DNA of 64,000 nucleotides, taken from the NCBI GenBank assembly GCA_963924555.1, contig OZ004585.1, positions 6,399,488 to 6,463,487 on the forward strand, written 5' to 3'. The notes below the pieces were generated by a model. The model was not told the origin of the DNA. It saw only the letters and a program-made list of their open reading frames with translations, and did no database searches. A program made the position numbers and the translations under genes. Positions 1 to 12,225 of this stretch are shown here, in pieces. This DNA comes from Crambe crambe. Its lineage: Eukaryota; Porifera; Demospongiae; Poecilosclerida; Crambeidae. The stretch's first letter is position 1; every line of letters begins with the position of its first letter.

Positions 1-1876
1 AATGTGACTCATACACATTTGTACATACACACAAAGCATTACTTATTGGCTGTAATACGTATAGATTCATCATGCACAGCCCAGTGTATTCTGAAATGAG
101 AATTGTGGGCAAGAAGATTTCCCCCATGGCTATAGCTACAATGAATTATCAAAGCCATATACACTATACTATGGCAATTATTGATTAGCATGCCTTATGT
201 GCACTATAGTCATGAATATTATTAAAACATGGATCACACACAGAGTGTAGCTATTTCTGGGCAGGCCATGAAGATTTGTCTAATTCATTACACAGCAATG
301 TATGATCTATGAATAAAAGTACTGACTAACTTAATAGAGGCAGTGATATCATTTATTATGAGGTGAAAAGGCAACTGTTTTGGTTATACAATCATGCAGT
401 CTAATGGTACATAATGGTAGTGAGGAAATTCCTATGATGGAAATTGAAATTCATTCCCGTATAACAATCACACTATTATTATTAACAGTTAGCTAGCTAC
501 TAACCTGTTATGAATATTGGTATCATGAAAATAATGGATAGATTGGTACTCCTAGAGCAACTCATCTTTCCTGTCAGTTTCTGATTTTCATTAGTTTTGA
601 GTCCTATTACAATGATTATTTATACAATAACTATAATCATCTGGTCTGGGCTGACAGCTACGTACTATTGTTAATGCAGTTGAGGAATCAAGGGAGGGTT
701 CCCCATAGTCTGGCATAGCCACACTATGGCGGAAACATTCAATAGACCGAGTTGTCAGAAGTAGCAGAAAATCTGCTACTGTATGAAATCATTACCTAAC
801 CACACTGACGTCACTGCATGTGAACCACAGTGTACACCACAGACATGCAGAACCAACACTACTGCTGCTATGGAGAAACTTTGCCCTGTGTCAATAGCTT
901 GTCTCTATTTTCTCCTTAAAGAGAAGCACCCTCTAGCTACACATAAACCCTTCAGGGACCACACTCATCCAAATCACAGACTAAAGATCTCAACAGTAGG
1001 AACACATGCATGCTTGGATTTTGGAGCCTTCTGACAGTCCTGTCATACTTCTTTTCCACAACTATAACAGATATTGTTGATTATGATTATTACACATAAC
1101 TATGTGTTGTTTTATTACTTACTGCCATGACCACAAGCTGACCATAATGGAAATTCCAATCTGATGACTCAAAGTATTGTATGTTACCCTTGCGCTTCGC
1201 GCTCGGGGTGTGGCTGCATGCAATTTTGTCCATGCTACATCATCAATAATCTCACCATGTAGCTATCTCAAGAGATATTATAGCTAAAAGGCGGGAGGGT
1301 GGGGCAATTACGAGGGTGGGACAATTCGATAATCTTTGTTCACCTTACTGAGTCAGTGGCCACCACACTGAGCTACCATTTCATTCTGATTTTGATCATG
1401 CTAGCTATATCATCATGCACATGATGCATCGTATATACCTACAATTAAGTAAACTATTTGCTATACCTTTATCCATACTGGACATCATCTTCATCTTCTT
1501 GCTTGCTATACAAACTATAGCTAGCTATAACCCTTTTAGAATTTTATCTACATAGCTATGGTCTCGTGGGTACCGGGTCTGTGGCTCACCTTATATAGCA
1601 TTTACAGAGGATTTCACGATCTTTGCAACGGGAAAGCCAAAAGCGGAAGTAATTCAAACCTACTGATTGGTCAGATTCCTCATGTTGATCACACAAATGA
1701 TGTCAGTCGCGTAGCCATCCGACCGGAAGTGATAATACATTTCCTTTTAAAGTAATTTCTTCCGCTCGATCGAATTTATGACCTATGCATTCCCAAAGTC
1801 AAAGGTTAATGAATGAGATAGTAATCTAGAACTATACAGAAAAGAAGGGATTTTCAAAAAGAGTAAAATTTCAATA
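1..1876. other. Intergenic region, no supported gene
   Basis: AT-rich non-coding DNA with scattered TAGC repeats. The short open frames here (for example 783-1034 and 1558-1755) have no recognisable domain, no coding-like composition and no plausible splice context. The only structure I can name is half of a small inverted-repeat element at about 1615-1700, described separately. Confidence 0.6.
1615..1700 (+). mobile_element. Partial MITE, same family as 28728-28857
   Basis: From position 1615 the sequence begins CAGAGGATTTCACGATCTTT, preceded by TA. It continues for roughly 85 bases with close similarity to the reverse complement of the right part of the complete element at 28728-28857. The opposite inverted repeat is missing, so this is a half copy. 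Confidence 0.65.
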
Positions 1877-2811
1877 CTAGCTAACATATTTTCTTAGAAA
1901 AACTACTAGAATTACTGAAGAAATACAGTAAGTAATTATGGCAACAATATATCCAATCAATTTAGGTATATTATTACTATTCAACCAGTAATATCCAAGA
2001 TCAATTTCATATCTGAGCATTTGAGGAGAATTAGAGTCGAAATTTCGAAATATGAATAAGCACTTTCCATCATATTCATTCAAATTATGACGAAATATTT
2101 TGCAAACTTGATCGGTAATGGAACACATTGGATTATTCCTCGAACTCTCTGGAAATACGTAGTAAGAGCTGGTTATATTGTAGGACCACTGTGTTTCAAT
2201 TACTTCTGATGGATATTGTGACAGGACTCTCATGCTATAATAACCAGGAGTCAATGTTCCACTTTCAAGTAATGTCCTTTCTGATATATTATAATATATA
2301 GTACCTTCAGAAGTAAACTCTCTGTAACACCCACATTTTTTGATTGATAATCCTGAATCAAGACACTTTATATTTTCAGAAGTCAGCAAGTACACACTGA
2401 TGCATGATTTTTTGCACTTTGGCATAATATCAATCGAGATAGATAAGTTGGCATCCTTTTGAAGCCATAAATTATCAAAAATTGGTACTAAAGTGTTTCT
2501 AAGTCCAATATCCACATCAGTTGAAAAGGACTTTGTATAGGTTTCAGTTGGCCCACAAGATCCGTCAAAAACTGTGAAAGGATAACTTCTAGAACCAACT
2601 TGTTTGATGCAGATCGAATTTGTATGGTCACTATTGACTCTTAGTAGGTCATTATTGGTTATGATAGGGGTAGAGTTTCCTTGTGAACTGTAGATGAAAA
2701 TTGGATGTCTAAACACTTCAGGAGTGGATGTTTGTGATTCAATTATAGGTGGTAATGTAACACCAAAGAACAACAGTACTACATGAAGAAATACACAATC
2801 AGCAGCATAAT
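1877..2811 (-). CDS. Putative membrane glycoprotein (last exon), family unknown
   Basis: One long exon encodes about 310 residues. It opens after an acceptor-like ctactatag at about 2812. A hydrophobic segment follows (FLHVVLLFFGVTL), then an ectodomain with about 14 cysteines and several N-X-S/T sites (NST, NLS, NIS, NIT), then a C-terminal transmembrane helix (LIGYIVAIITYCISSVILVV) and a short basic tail (LRKYVS). There is no ATG in frame before the hydrophobic segment, so the start must lie in an upstream exon; a candidate is at 4016-4168. The topology suggests a surface receptor or adhesion protein with one or two membrane passes. I do not recognise the family. A palindromic element lies just upstream at 2820-3272, inside the presumed intron. 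Confidence 0.6.
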
Positions 2812-2819
2812 CATACTAT

Positions 2820-3272
2820 AGTAGTCTTGTGAGCCAGCCCACTTATTTTTTTCACATGCTAGGCAGTTGAAAAATAAGGGTCTGGTCAAACTCGCATGGT
2901 CAAGTTGTTCTACACAGTCAGCAGTACTGGCCGTCAGCATATAGCTGTAACGTCATTATGAATAATCATGCATGCAATGTTAATAAGTAGATCTGCAGAA
3001 GATCATGGCTTTGAATAGGGCTAGCTATCTCTTGGAGAGTGCTGAGGTGTTGGGCTACAGCAGTTAAATAGAAGCTGTGACTGCTTTTGTGGAGGGCCTT
3101 TTGTACAGGATATATTGAAGCCACACCCCATTATGAAATATGACATGCTACATAGATCCATCCTGGACACACTCCGGCAGAACAACTTGACTATGTGGGT
3201 TTGACCAGACCCTTATTTTTCAACTGTATTCCCTGCGAAAAATATAAGTGGGCTGGCTCACATGACTATCTA
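2820..3272. mobile_element. MITE or foldback element with about 90-bp inverted repeats
   Basis: The left arm at about 2822-2913 (gtgagccagcccacttat) is repeated inverted at about 3179-3270 (ataagtgggctggctcac). The arms also share a block around aataagggtctggtcaaac. The core of about 265 bases has no open frame. This is the structure expected of a non-autonomous DNA transposon. I could not fix the target duplication with confidence. Confidence 0.7.
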
Positions 3273-4015
3273 CTAGCAATTAGCTATATACATATATGTA
3301 CTCATACACACACAGTACTCAGCCTCTCACACCAATCCTCTCCATAATAGTTATCATTTCTAACCTCCTATTATGGTACAGATAATTCCAAATAAACATG
3401 TACACCTTTGACTGCATTTATCTTTAGCATTATATAAATTTCGTGTTATCCAAGTCGTTTGCTGCAGGAAAACAAAGGGAGTTTGATTGAGTGGTTCTGT
3501 TCCAGTTTCTAGTGTTGGAGCTGAAGTAGAAGTGGCTATAATTATATGAAGTTATATTATGATTGTTACTATGAATAAAGTAGTATTTTATTATGCCATG
3601 TATAGCTACACTGCTCTACTGATAAGCTGTAGCTAACCTTAAAAGCTAAATTTCATAACTAAATATATTCATTATACCAATTCCATTGAGAATTACCCTA
3701 CAGCTAGCTGCACATGAGTATGACACTCTTGCTGAGTCATGATTACCAAAACATAATTATAACACTTTGCTAGCTAGTAAGGTGACGAGTAGCTAAAAAC
3801 TATAGCTAGCTATCTATTAGCTACAGCTTAACACATATCCATAGCTACAGCATTGCTAAGTGGCGACTAGCTATATAGCTAGGTAGCTATACATGGTCTC
3901 TTTTCTCTAAAAATAGCAAAACTATAGCGAAGCTTAATTACTAGCTATGCATCCTTTAATATGAAAACTAAGTACCCAGATAACTAGTTTAGCAACGTAA
4001 CTATAGCTAGCTAGC
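3273..4015. other. Non-coding stretch, probable intron
   Basis: AT-rich, TAGC-rich sequence with no open frame of note. If 4016-4168 is the first exon of the membrane protein gene at 1877-2811, this is part of its intron. Confidence 0.4.
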
Positions 4016-4168
4016 TTATTTTTTACGTGTTTCCTCCGGTCTTTGATAGACTGGCTGAGAACTACTAGGATTCGCTTCGGATTCTGATACTTGACGAGGT
4101 TCTGTCTCACCCATCAATAATTCTATATCTCCTTCATCACATTCATTCGGCAGATTGAAGTTCGACAT
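4016..4168 (-). CDS. Small ORF (50 aa), possible first exon of the 1877 gene
   Basis: ATG at 4168 opens a 50-residue frame starting MSNFNLPNECDEGDIELLMG. It is acidic, Ser/Pro-rich towards the end, and closes with TAA at 4016. Composition looks coding and the ATG lies after a TAGC repeat tract. A donor-like CAA|GTATCA at about 4091/4090 would give a phase-0 junction to the exon that begins near 2811, producing an acidic cytoplasmic tail before the hydrophobic segment. The other possible donor (CAC|GTAAAA at 4027) would not keep the frame. It could equally be an independent micro-ORF; the link is an inference. Confidence 0.35.
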   Translation of the reverse strand: MSNFNLPNECDEGDIELLMGETEPRQVSESEANPSSSQPVYQRPEETRKK

Positions 4169-4267
4169 CGCTGCTAGCTAGCTAGCTAGCTAGCTATGCT
4201 CGCTCAGCGCAAATCTTACTTGCGCACGTGCGCGTGACATCGCACGTGACTGTGAGAAACACTTCAT

Positions 4268-4545
4268 TACTAGAGAAAGCTAAATGAGTTAGTTGTGAGG
4301 TTTAGGTCCAAGAATCATGTGTACGGGGCTGGGCATATTTCTATATAAAAAAAGTATGCCACATTGCTATTTTTGAACATGTCGAGTTAAAGTAAAGCAT
4401 AATAGCACAGTCAATTTTGAGCAGTGTTGTATAAGAATTATACGTAGCATTTGAATGAACCATTACTGAAATAAGTTCTTTGATGATGATGATGAACGAC
4501 CGGGCAATCCATGCCATCCCAGTTCTATCGTACTCTCTGATTCCA
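4268..4545. repeat. Dispersed repeat, second copy at 54128-54400
   Basis: A stretch including aagaatcatgtgtac, tatttttgaacatgt and gcatttgaatgaaccat recurs in the same order at 54128-54400, with about 85 percent identity by eye. It has no coding potential. The 4341-4565 open frame on the minus strand lies inside this repeat and is not credible as a gene. Confidence 0.6.
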
Positions 4546-4719
4546 CTCTGGAGTCCCTTGTTCACTTATCAGCATGGTTTGCATTTTTAGGATGTACAAT
4601 ATCTCAAACTCGTTGCATAAGATGTGGTGCATGTGCGAGTATATGAACTATGCAAAGTTTGTGTGTTAAATTAAAGTCAAACACTATTTAGCTATACGTA
4701 GCTAATTCCATTCAATATT

Positions 4720-5640
4720 AAGTCCCTTATTTTTCTGATCAGTATGAATTAATTTTGGCTTGCTACTACCACTGACTGCATCATTATCACGATCTTGAGT
4801 ACTGAAGGGTCTTCAAGCCATAGTGCTTCCTACACCATGCATGAGCCTGTCCGATGGTTAGCCTGTAGCTATAGTTGGTTTCAGCTCCACCAACTCGGAA
4901 TAGTTGGTATGTCCACGTGTCCCATTCCCAATTTCAAATATCGCTTTTTCTGGTGGTAAGGCAGTGAATTCTTTCCAGTCCATACCAGAATTCTCCTTCC
5001 AAATCTCCAAAGCCATGCACATACGTACGTATAGTCAGTCCAATTGCGATAAAAGTCAATGGAACCATTAATCCTTTGTAAAATGGACGATGCAGTATAC
5101 CAGCCAACTTCGTAATCAGGGTGCAGTCTCGGAGGGTTTTGTGATAGCACAGCTACCACTTCTGTCTGCATCATTGTCACGATCTGGAGTACTGAAGGGC
5201 CTTCCATTTTGATAAGCCATATAGCATCAAATGTGCTTCCTACACCATAAGCCTGTCCGATGGTTAGCCTGTAGTTGGTTTCAGCTCCACCAACTCAGAA
5301 TAGTTGATGGTTCTGTCCCATTCCCAATTTCAAATCTCACTTCTACATCTTCTCTGGTGGTAAGGCAGTGAATTCTTTCCAGTCTGTACCAGAATTCTCT
5401 TTCCAGATCTCCAAAGCCATGTACATAGTCAGTCCAATTATGATAGAAGTCAACAGAACCATGAACTCCCTTGCACTTCTGCCACCATTGATGTCACCGA
5501 AGCGACTATAGCTAATTATGGTGATGACTCCCATAGTGATGAAGATCACAATAAGGATGATGATGATAATGTAGAATAAGGTCTTTCTTTTTTGAATCTT
5601 ATTCTGCATGCTCTTTTATACGTAGCTATGCTTTCAGACA
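4720..5640 (-). pseudogene. FReD pseudogene, type A, two rearranged fragments
   Basis: Two nested fragments of fibrinogen-related genes. At 5343-5609 the exon-1 membrane anchor (QKRKTLFYIIIIILIVIF ITMGV) runs without an intron into the out-of-frame middle of a FReD, so the intron and the start of the FReD are deleted. Around 5050-5210 another join brings NGSIDFYRN directly to the C-terminal GWY segment. At 4770-5050 a third piece carries the Ca-binding and WTYQL regions in broken frames. No intact product is possible. This is the left end of the tandem array. Confidence 0.75.
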
Positions 5641-6600
5641 TCTCTCATTGCACGCTATACACGTTATTAGCTAGCACTGAAACATTATAATGCCTTTATT
5701 ACAACAATCAACACATAAATAGGCTGAATGCTAAAGCTAATCATGCATTATTGATTCAGCTAATGGTTATTGTTTCAGAAATAAGTGCAAATAATACGTA
5801 ACTGAATAGTCATTGTTACTGTAAAGCCATATTCTTCATACCTGAATTCACAGTGTGAGTGAAGTCTTATGACTTATCACTTTGCATGCAGTTTTCCATG
5901 ATGCCTGCATGTGTGTTTTTTTGTTGTTGTTTTTTTGCTGTTTTGGTTAGTGTAGGAAGTTATTGTTTACTTTGTTTGATATGATTCCACATAGTTATTT
6001 GAATCCATGATCGTGTTTTTGAACCGAATAAAGGACACTTAGGGGAAAAGACCTTGTAGTCCTATAAATCCCCTTATCTTGGAGGTTATTTGAGAATTAT
6101 AGCTAATAGCTTAGAAAAGTAAGTGAGGGTGGTGATTTGCTTCTCACCTGCAAGGAGTAAATTAATAGCTAAGCATAAATGATGTATGCCATATAGCAGA
6201 AAATTTTATTCTTTTGTCAGGTAAGATTTTTGTGGCTTTTAAATATCTTGTATTGTATTACATGTACAGCAAGAATTTATTTGGTAAGGAGTCATCATGT
6301 TAAGTTAACCCTCAGCGCAGCAGCACGCATGCGCACTGTGTGTCTTTTTGATCATCGGTATCTGCAGCCAGTAGCGACAAGATCAGTCATCCTAACCTAG
6401 CAGCACCTTCAATGAAATCAATGATTTGTTGTTTTCTTCCGCATTAATACTTTTTTGGCTAGTAATGCATGCAGAGAGTACCGGGTATGACTATGATGTG
6501 GCTTATCACAGATGCTAGCTACACTGTACCTATAACACTAAAGTTAATGAGTTAAACTAAAGTCATAGCTACATAAATTCCATTCTGAAGTCACTTAGCA
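5641..6600. repeat. Flank of duplication unit, no gene
   Basis: Non-coding block repeated with the FReD genes at about 9230-10180, 13330-14200 and 35306-36640. Shared landmarks are aggaagttattgttt, aaggacacttaggggaaaag, cacctgcaaggagtaa and catgcgcactgtgtg. This shows that the array grew by segmental duplication of gene plus flank. No open frame of interest. Confidence 0.7.
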
Positions 6601-7721
6601 TGAAATACATTGTTTACATCTTTTAGGACATATCTTCATTTGAATCTTAGTATAATGGATAGGAGTTCTTGATGCAGTATACCAGCCAACTTCGTAATCA
6701 GAGTGCAGTCTCGGAGGGTTGGCATTGTACCACCAACCACCACCATGTAGCTACTATGGCACAGTTTTTACCTCCAACTGCATCATTATCATGATCTGGA
6801 GTACTGAAGGGCCTTCCATTTTGATAAACCATAGCATCAAACGTGCTTCCTACACCATGAGCCTGTCCGATGGTTAGCCTGTAGTTGGTTTCAGCTCCGC
6901 CAACTCGGAATAGTTGGTACATAGGTCCACACCAGCGATGGCTCTGTGCCATTCCCAATCTCAAATTTCACTTCTACTTTTTCTCTGGTTGTAAGACAGT
7001 GAATTCTTTCCAGTCCGTACCAGAATTCTCCTTCCAGATCTCCAAAGCCATGCACACAGTCTAATTGCAATAAAAGTCAACAGAACCATTAATCCTGCGC
7101 TGGATAACCAACCATTTCCCTCCATCTGTGTCCATGTCACAGTGGGCATGGACTTTACTTGAACTGAAGTTTCAGGAGCTCTACATACATCAGCCATCTC
7201 ATATCTACAGCAAGAGGCATTAAGTTCTTTATCTGTAGCAGTGAAATAATACATAATTATTATGACATAATTAGCAACCTGTTATAATTGGAACCTGTTA
7301 TAAAGGTCACTGTATAAGCAGGTCACCTCTCTATATAAAACAGCCAGGGATCAAAAAGGGCTTTTATAATGTAGCTACATTTCAACCTGAGTCAGCAGGC
7401 CACCCCTTTATAAAAGCCAATTCTTGCCAGCCTGAGGGTGATCACGATTCCATTGCTAGACTCACTAGCAAAGTTGTGATTATTATTATTTTTAATATGC
7501 ATGAGAGTTAAGAGCTAGCTAGCCAGCTAATAGGGTAATTATTTTGTGCTCACCTGGCAGCAGTCATGGTAACCAGCTGTGAGACAACTATCCCCAGATG
7601 CTATCAAATCCTGCAATAAGTGTTGGTGTCTCTCTCCACAGTCCAAGGAGTAACTTCCACATGTGTTTGCCAGGAAAATGGATACAAACATGATAATAAT
7701 GCTGACAACTCCCATGATCAT
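6600..7721 (-). pseudogene. FReD pseudogene, type B
   Basis: Exon 1 (about 7539-7721) is open and encodes MIMGVVSIIIMFVSIFLA followed by a short Cys-containing ectodomain ending DCCQ at a splice donor. Exon 2 (about 6655-7220) is a FReD in pieces: the frame changes at about 6961, and a deletion at about 6720 removes the SNINGKYPSQN segment, so that PPRL is joined to the residues around the last conserved Cys. The gene cannot produce a complete domain. The open copy at 36644-37835 shows what is missing. Confidence 0.8.
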
Positions 7722-8044
7722 TATATGAATATGACTGTGATTAGCTAGCTATAAAAATGTGCCTTCTTTTCCTTTTGCTAGCTAGCTCTTTTTATAATCT
7801 TCATTGCCACAGCTAAGCTATATCTCCTGTCATCACATTCATTTTATCACATCAAGTTAATAAGTCAGTAGGAAAAATTTTTTTCAGACATACTGGTAAC
7901 AAAATTAATTTACATTAGCTAGTTCAAGCATACTATATTAGCTACATATATACGTAGCTAATGATACAGTAATTTGAAACCAAATCTTAAAATTTAATGT
8001 TAACATGTATTATAGCTAGAGTCATTCACTTGTTGTCTTGCTGA

Positions 8045-9157
8045 TTATTCACAAGTGTTTTGTTTGCATCTTTTAGGACGTATCTTCATTTGAATTTTCG
8101 TAAAATGGACGGGAGTTGTTGATGTAGTGTACCAGCCAACAAGAAAATCGGGATTAAGACTTGGGGGGTTTTGAGATGGGTACTTGCCATTGATATTGGA
8201 ACGAACACAGCCATAATACCACCAAGCACCACCATGTCTGATAGCACAGCTACCACTTGTGTCTGCATCATTGTCACGATCTGGAGTACTGAAAGGCCTT
8301 CCATTTTGATGAGCCATTCCATCAAACGTGCTTCCTACACCATGAGCTTGTCCGATGGTTAGTCTGTAGTTGGTTTCAGCCCCACCAACTTGAAATAGTT
8401 GGTAGGTCCACACCAGAGATGGCTCTGTCCCATTCCCAATCTCAAATCTCACTTCTACATCTTCTCTGGTGGTAAGGCAGTGAATTCTTTCCAGTCCATA
8501 CCAGAATTCTCCTTCCAGATCTCCAAAGCCATGCACATAGTCAGTCCAGTTACGATAAAAGTCAACGGTACCGTTAATCCTGCGCTGGATAACCAGCCAT
8601 TTCCCTCCGTCTGTGTCCATGTCACAGTGAGCACGCACTTTGCTACTTGCACCAAAGCTTACTGGAGCATTACACATATCAGCCATTTCATAGCCACCAG
8701 AAGAGGCAAGAGGCATCAAATCTTTTATCTGCAATAATGTAGACACTTAACGTACGAAGTGTAAGTCTAATAAAGTGAAAACTATCTATAGCAATAGCAC
8801 CAAAATTAATGGTTGTCCCTTAATGGAGGTGGTCTCTTTATAGATGTCCAAATCAATTGTACAAGCACTTTGGGACATAACTAAGTGGTCCTTAAAGAGA
8901 GGTGCATGGGATTGTCTCTTAATTCAGGTTTCACTGTAAATAGAGAGAGAGTACCCAAGTTTGTAACTAACTTAACTCTTAACTCTCTAGCTTACCTGGC
9001 AGCAGTCATGATAGCCAGCTGTGTTACAGTTTTCCTTTGACGCAATCAGGTCCTGCAACAACTTCTGGTGTCTCTGTCCACAATCGAAGGAACTCCCTTG
9101 CACTTCTACCATCAATGTCATCAAAAAAGTAGTAACTATTATGGTGATGACTCCCAT
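8045..9157 (-). CDS. Fibrinogen-related domain (FReD) protein, type A, copy 1
   Basis: Two exons: 8996-9157 and 8045-8728, phase 0, GT-AG, predicted 281 residues. Exon 1 gives a hydrophobic N-terminus (MGVITIIVTTFLMTLMVEVQG) and a short stalk with DCGQRHQKLLQDL and DCCQ. Exon 2 is a complete fibrinogen C-terminal globular domain: [24 protein letters not shown], the calcium-site motif FSTPDRDNDA, and CAIRHGGAWWYYGC with the paired cysteines. Such domains bind acetylated sugars or microbial glycans in ficolins and related lectins; here that role is inferred. Compared with the copy at 38707-39793 the cytosolic KADKIRKRK tail is cut off by a stop (AAG ACA TAA), so translation must start at the internal ATG. 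The product is then secreted or anchored by its own N-terminus. Confidence 0.8.
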
Positions 9158-9229
9158 AGTGATTAAGATCACAATAAAGATGATGATGATGAATTATGTC
9201 TTTCTCTTTCGAATTTTATCAGCTCTTTT

Positions 9230-10185
9230 TATAGCCGCATAGTAGCTAACTATATATGCTTTCAGATATCTATGCATGCATGTACGTATATTATACTAGC
9301 TAAGTACGTACATGCCATGGTCATCTCTTTCATTGCTTAAACCAATAAACACATAGCTAAATACGCTGCATGTTCAACGTTACTAACCATCCATGGTTGC
9401 ATTATTGACACAGCTAATGGTTTATTGTTTCAGAAGTAGTTATGTAGCTAATAAAGCCGTGGATATTCTTCAGCATGCATTATAAACCCAACCAAAGCAT
9501 GCATGTCTATTCTTGAATAGCTACACAGAGTAAGTGCATGCATGAAGTCTTCTGGCTTGTCAAATTGCATGATCCATGGACATGCCTTCATGATACCTGT
9601 GTTGTTGTTTATGCTAGTGTAGGAAGTTATGATTCCATTTTGAATGCATTGATCTTGTTTATGCTCCTCTTCTTGTTAGTGTAAGAAGTTATTGTTTCTA
9701 TGTTTCATGCTTACTTTGGATGTTCATTGCTGAGTTTCAGTTACATAAACAATAACTCGGCTTGCATGCCTTCAGATACTCTTTTCTATGTTTCATATTA
9801 TACTTAGCTAGTTGGTGTAGCTATATCATAAAAATATATCAAGTCATGTAACACCAATAAAAGGAGTACAGTGGAACCTAGGATACTTAGGTGAAAAGAC
9901 CTTACTCTTTAATCTCAGAGGTTGTTGCTGAATTATAGCTAATAGCTTAGAAAAGTCAGTGAAGGTGGTCTCCCCTGCAAGGAGTAGCATGTATGTATGC
10001 TACGTATATAGCAGTTTTGATCTAGCTTGTAATATCGTACATGTACTATAATTTATTTGGTAAGGTATCGTCACGTTAATTAAAGGAACCTTCAGCGCTA
10101 CAAATTATGCAAGTTAGTGAGTTAAAGTCATAGCTACATAAATTCCACTCTGAAGTTCCTTGTTTTCTGAAGTCACTTATCAGCA
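9230..10185. repeat. Flank of duplication unit, no gene
   Basis: Second copy of the flank seen at 5641-6600, with small insertions and deletions. It includes aggaagttattgtttctatg and ggatacttaggtgaaaagacc. No supported gene. Confidence 0.65.
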
Positions 10186-11040
10186 TGAAATATTTGGCTT
10201 GCATCTTTTTAGCTATTAGGACCAGCTTGCTAGCTAGCTACCTCTCTTCATTTAAAATGTGATACTGAAGGGCCTTCCATTTTAATAAACCATTCTATCA
10301 AACATGCTTCAGGCAGGCTCATGGTGTAGGAGCCTGTCTGATGGTTAGCCTGTAGCTAGTGTGGTTTCAGCTCCATCAACTCGGAATAGTTGGTAGGTCC
10401 ACACCACAGATGGTTCTGTCCTGTTCCCAGTTACAAATCTCACTTCCACATCATCTCTGGTAATAAGGCAGTGAATTCTTTCCGGTCCGTAGCTACCAGA
10501 ATTCTCCTTCCAGATCTCCAAAGCCATGCACATATTCAGTCCCATTGTGATAAAAGTTAACGAAACCATTATTTAATCCTGCATTTGGATAACCAGCTCA
10601 TGTCACAGTGGGCATGCACTTGAAGTAATCAACGCTTTCAGGAGCTCTACATACATAGCTATCTCATATCTCCCAAGAGGCATTAATTTTTTTATCTGTG
10701 TAACAGTGATAATAATAATTATGATTAATTAACTAACTACCTCAGACTCATAATTAGCTATTAGCTACAAGTTGTGATTAAAAATATATATTATTATAAT
10801 GAAGAAAAAAATAAACAATGTCATGCATGAAAGTTATTGAGCCAGCTGTATACCAGCTATTAGCTATAAGGCAATTATTAAGTTTTTGTACTCAGTATGT
10901 TTGATAACCAACTGTGAGGCAGCTATCCCTATAGATGTTATCAAATCTCCTGCAAATAAGTGTTGGTGTCTATCTTCACAGTCCAAGGAGGAACTTCCAC
11001 ATGTGTTTGGACACAACCATGATAATGAAGCTGACAACTA
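10186..11040 (-). pseudogene. FReD pseudogene, type B
   Basis: Recognisable pieces in order: the C-terminal exon end at about 10190-10270; the FSTPD region at 10262-10300, reached through a large deletion; and the WTYQLFRVDGAET to NWT section at 10345-10600. Exon 1 remnants with the DCGE..QLLA stalk lie at about 10900-11010. A short duplicated or inverted piece around the TIGQAH motif (10310-10350) and several frameshifts prevent any complete product. Confidence 0.75.
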
Positions 11041-12225
11041 GGGACCAGCGGAATAATTTTAGGTATGATAGGTACTCCCAAGCATCAGGCATAGTGCTAG
11101 CATAAGAGCAGGGGAGTAGCTAGAATTTATGATTTGGTGACCATTAATTTTTAGCTGACCACACCCATTTTTGAATCATACTAAACAGTTTTATTTCCAT
11201 GAAATTTTACAGGGGCAAGTGCCCCAGTTCCCTATAGCTACGTACATTACTGCACTATAATCTGAAGCTACCCGAAGTATATGTAGGGATTGTTGGCTGG
11301 ATATACAGAACAAAGATTGATCCCATTTCCATCCTTCTTGTTTCCTTACTTTTTTGAGTAGTGGTCATCCCTACATCTTTTTTCATTTCATGAAATGCTT
11401 TTCCCCTTATACTCAAGTTAGCTGTTCATATTATTATTCGGGCCTCCATCTATAGTATTGGCCCCCCCCCCCTGCCCCCCTATTCCTACTCCACTGAATA
11501 ATGACATCTTATCAGTGTATTATATGTAGCTAGCTACAACATTGCTGAACAATCTTTAGGCTGAGTAAATGTGTAAAGAACAAATTCAGTAAGATTACGT
11601 ATGGGCACAATCTAGGGGCATAACTTTTGGGCTCAAAAGCATGAAAGGCCAAAATCAGCTGACAACTCCCATGGTTATGATGAGTATAGCTATGATTGTA
11701 TTGATACATAGCTACATATTTAGCTATGATGTGCCTTCTTATTAGCTACAGTGCTAGCTAACTCCTAGCATTTCTTAAAGTTGAAAAGAACATTTCTAGG
11801 AATTAGCTAATTGCCTAATAAATGTGGTTTTAACCTTACTATACAGTGGTTAGCTATCTTATATGTTTTAATGACAATAATTAAAACATGTATCATCAAT
11901 GCAGCTGGTTTTATCCAGGAAATCCAGCATTATTAATTTATCTTTTTAGAGCTCTTAATTTTTGATCACATGGCTTTAGGGATAATAATTAGCTACAGCA
12001 ATAATGTGGAAAGCATAATTGTCATTGATACTGTAGCTAATGATAGTTGCATTGATCATAATTATCATCATTATAGTAAATTAATCAGTAGGAAATTTTT
12101 TTCAGAAATAGCTACTGGTAGCTAATAGAACAATACTAGCTACTGTCTAAAATTTCAAATCCTGTTTCTAATAATTATTTGCAGCTACGTGACATCTACG
12201 TAGCTAGCTAATTCTAATGGAGTCA
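11041..12225. other. Non-coding, with dispersed repeat inserted
   Basis: Spacer between a type B pseudogene and the next type A gene. About 11259-11410 (tgttggctggatatacagaa and following) recurs inverted at about 55670-55870, so this is a dispersed repeat. A poly-C run lies at 11462-11473. No supported gene. Confidence 0.55.

Noticed and set aside
783..1034. 83-residue open frame
   Set aside because: No domain, no splice context, composition like the surrounding non-coding DNA.
8455..8655. Second minus-strand frame over the same FReD exons
   Set aside because: Shifted reading of the same exon (WKENSGMDWKEFTALPPEKM); a shadow, not a gene.
8399..8737. Plus-strand open frames antisense to FReD exons (also 12580-12918, 16341-16691, 36995-37243, 39058-39399)
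   Set aside because: They recur only because the FReD exon itself is conserved; they have no domain, and their sequence tracks the coding strand's codons.
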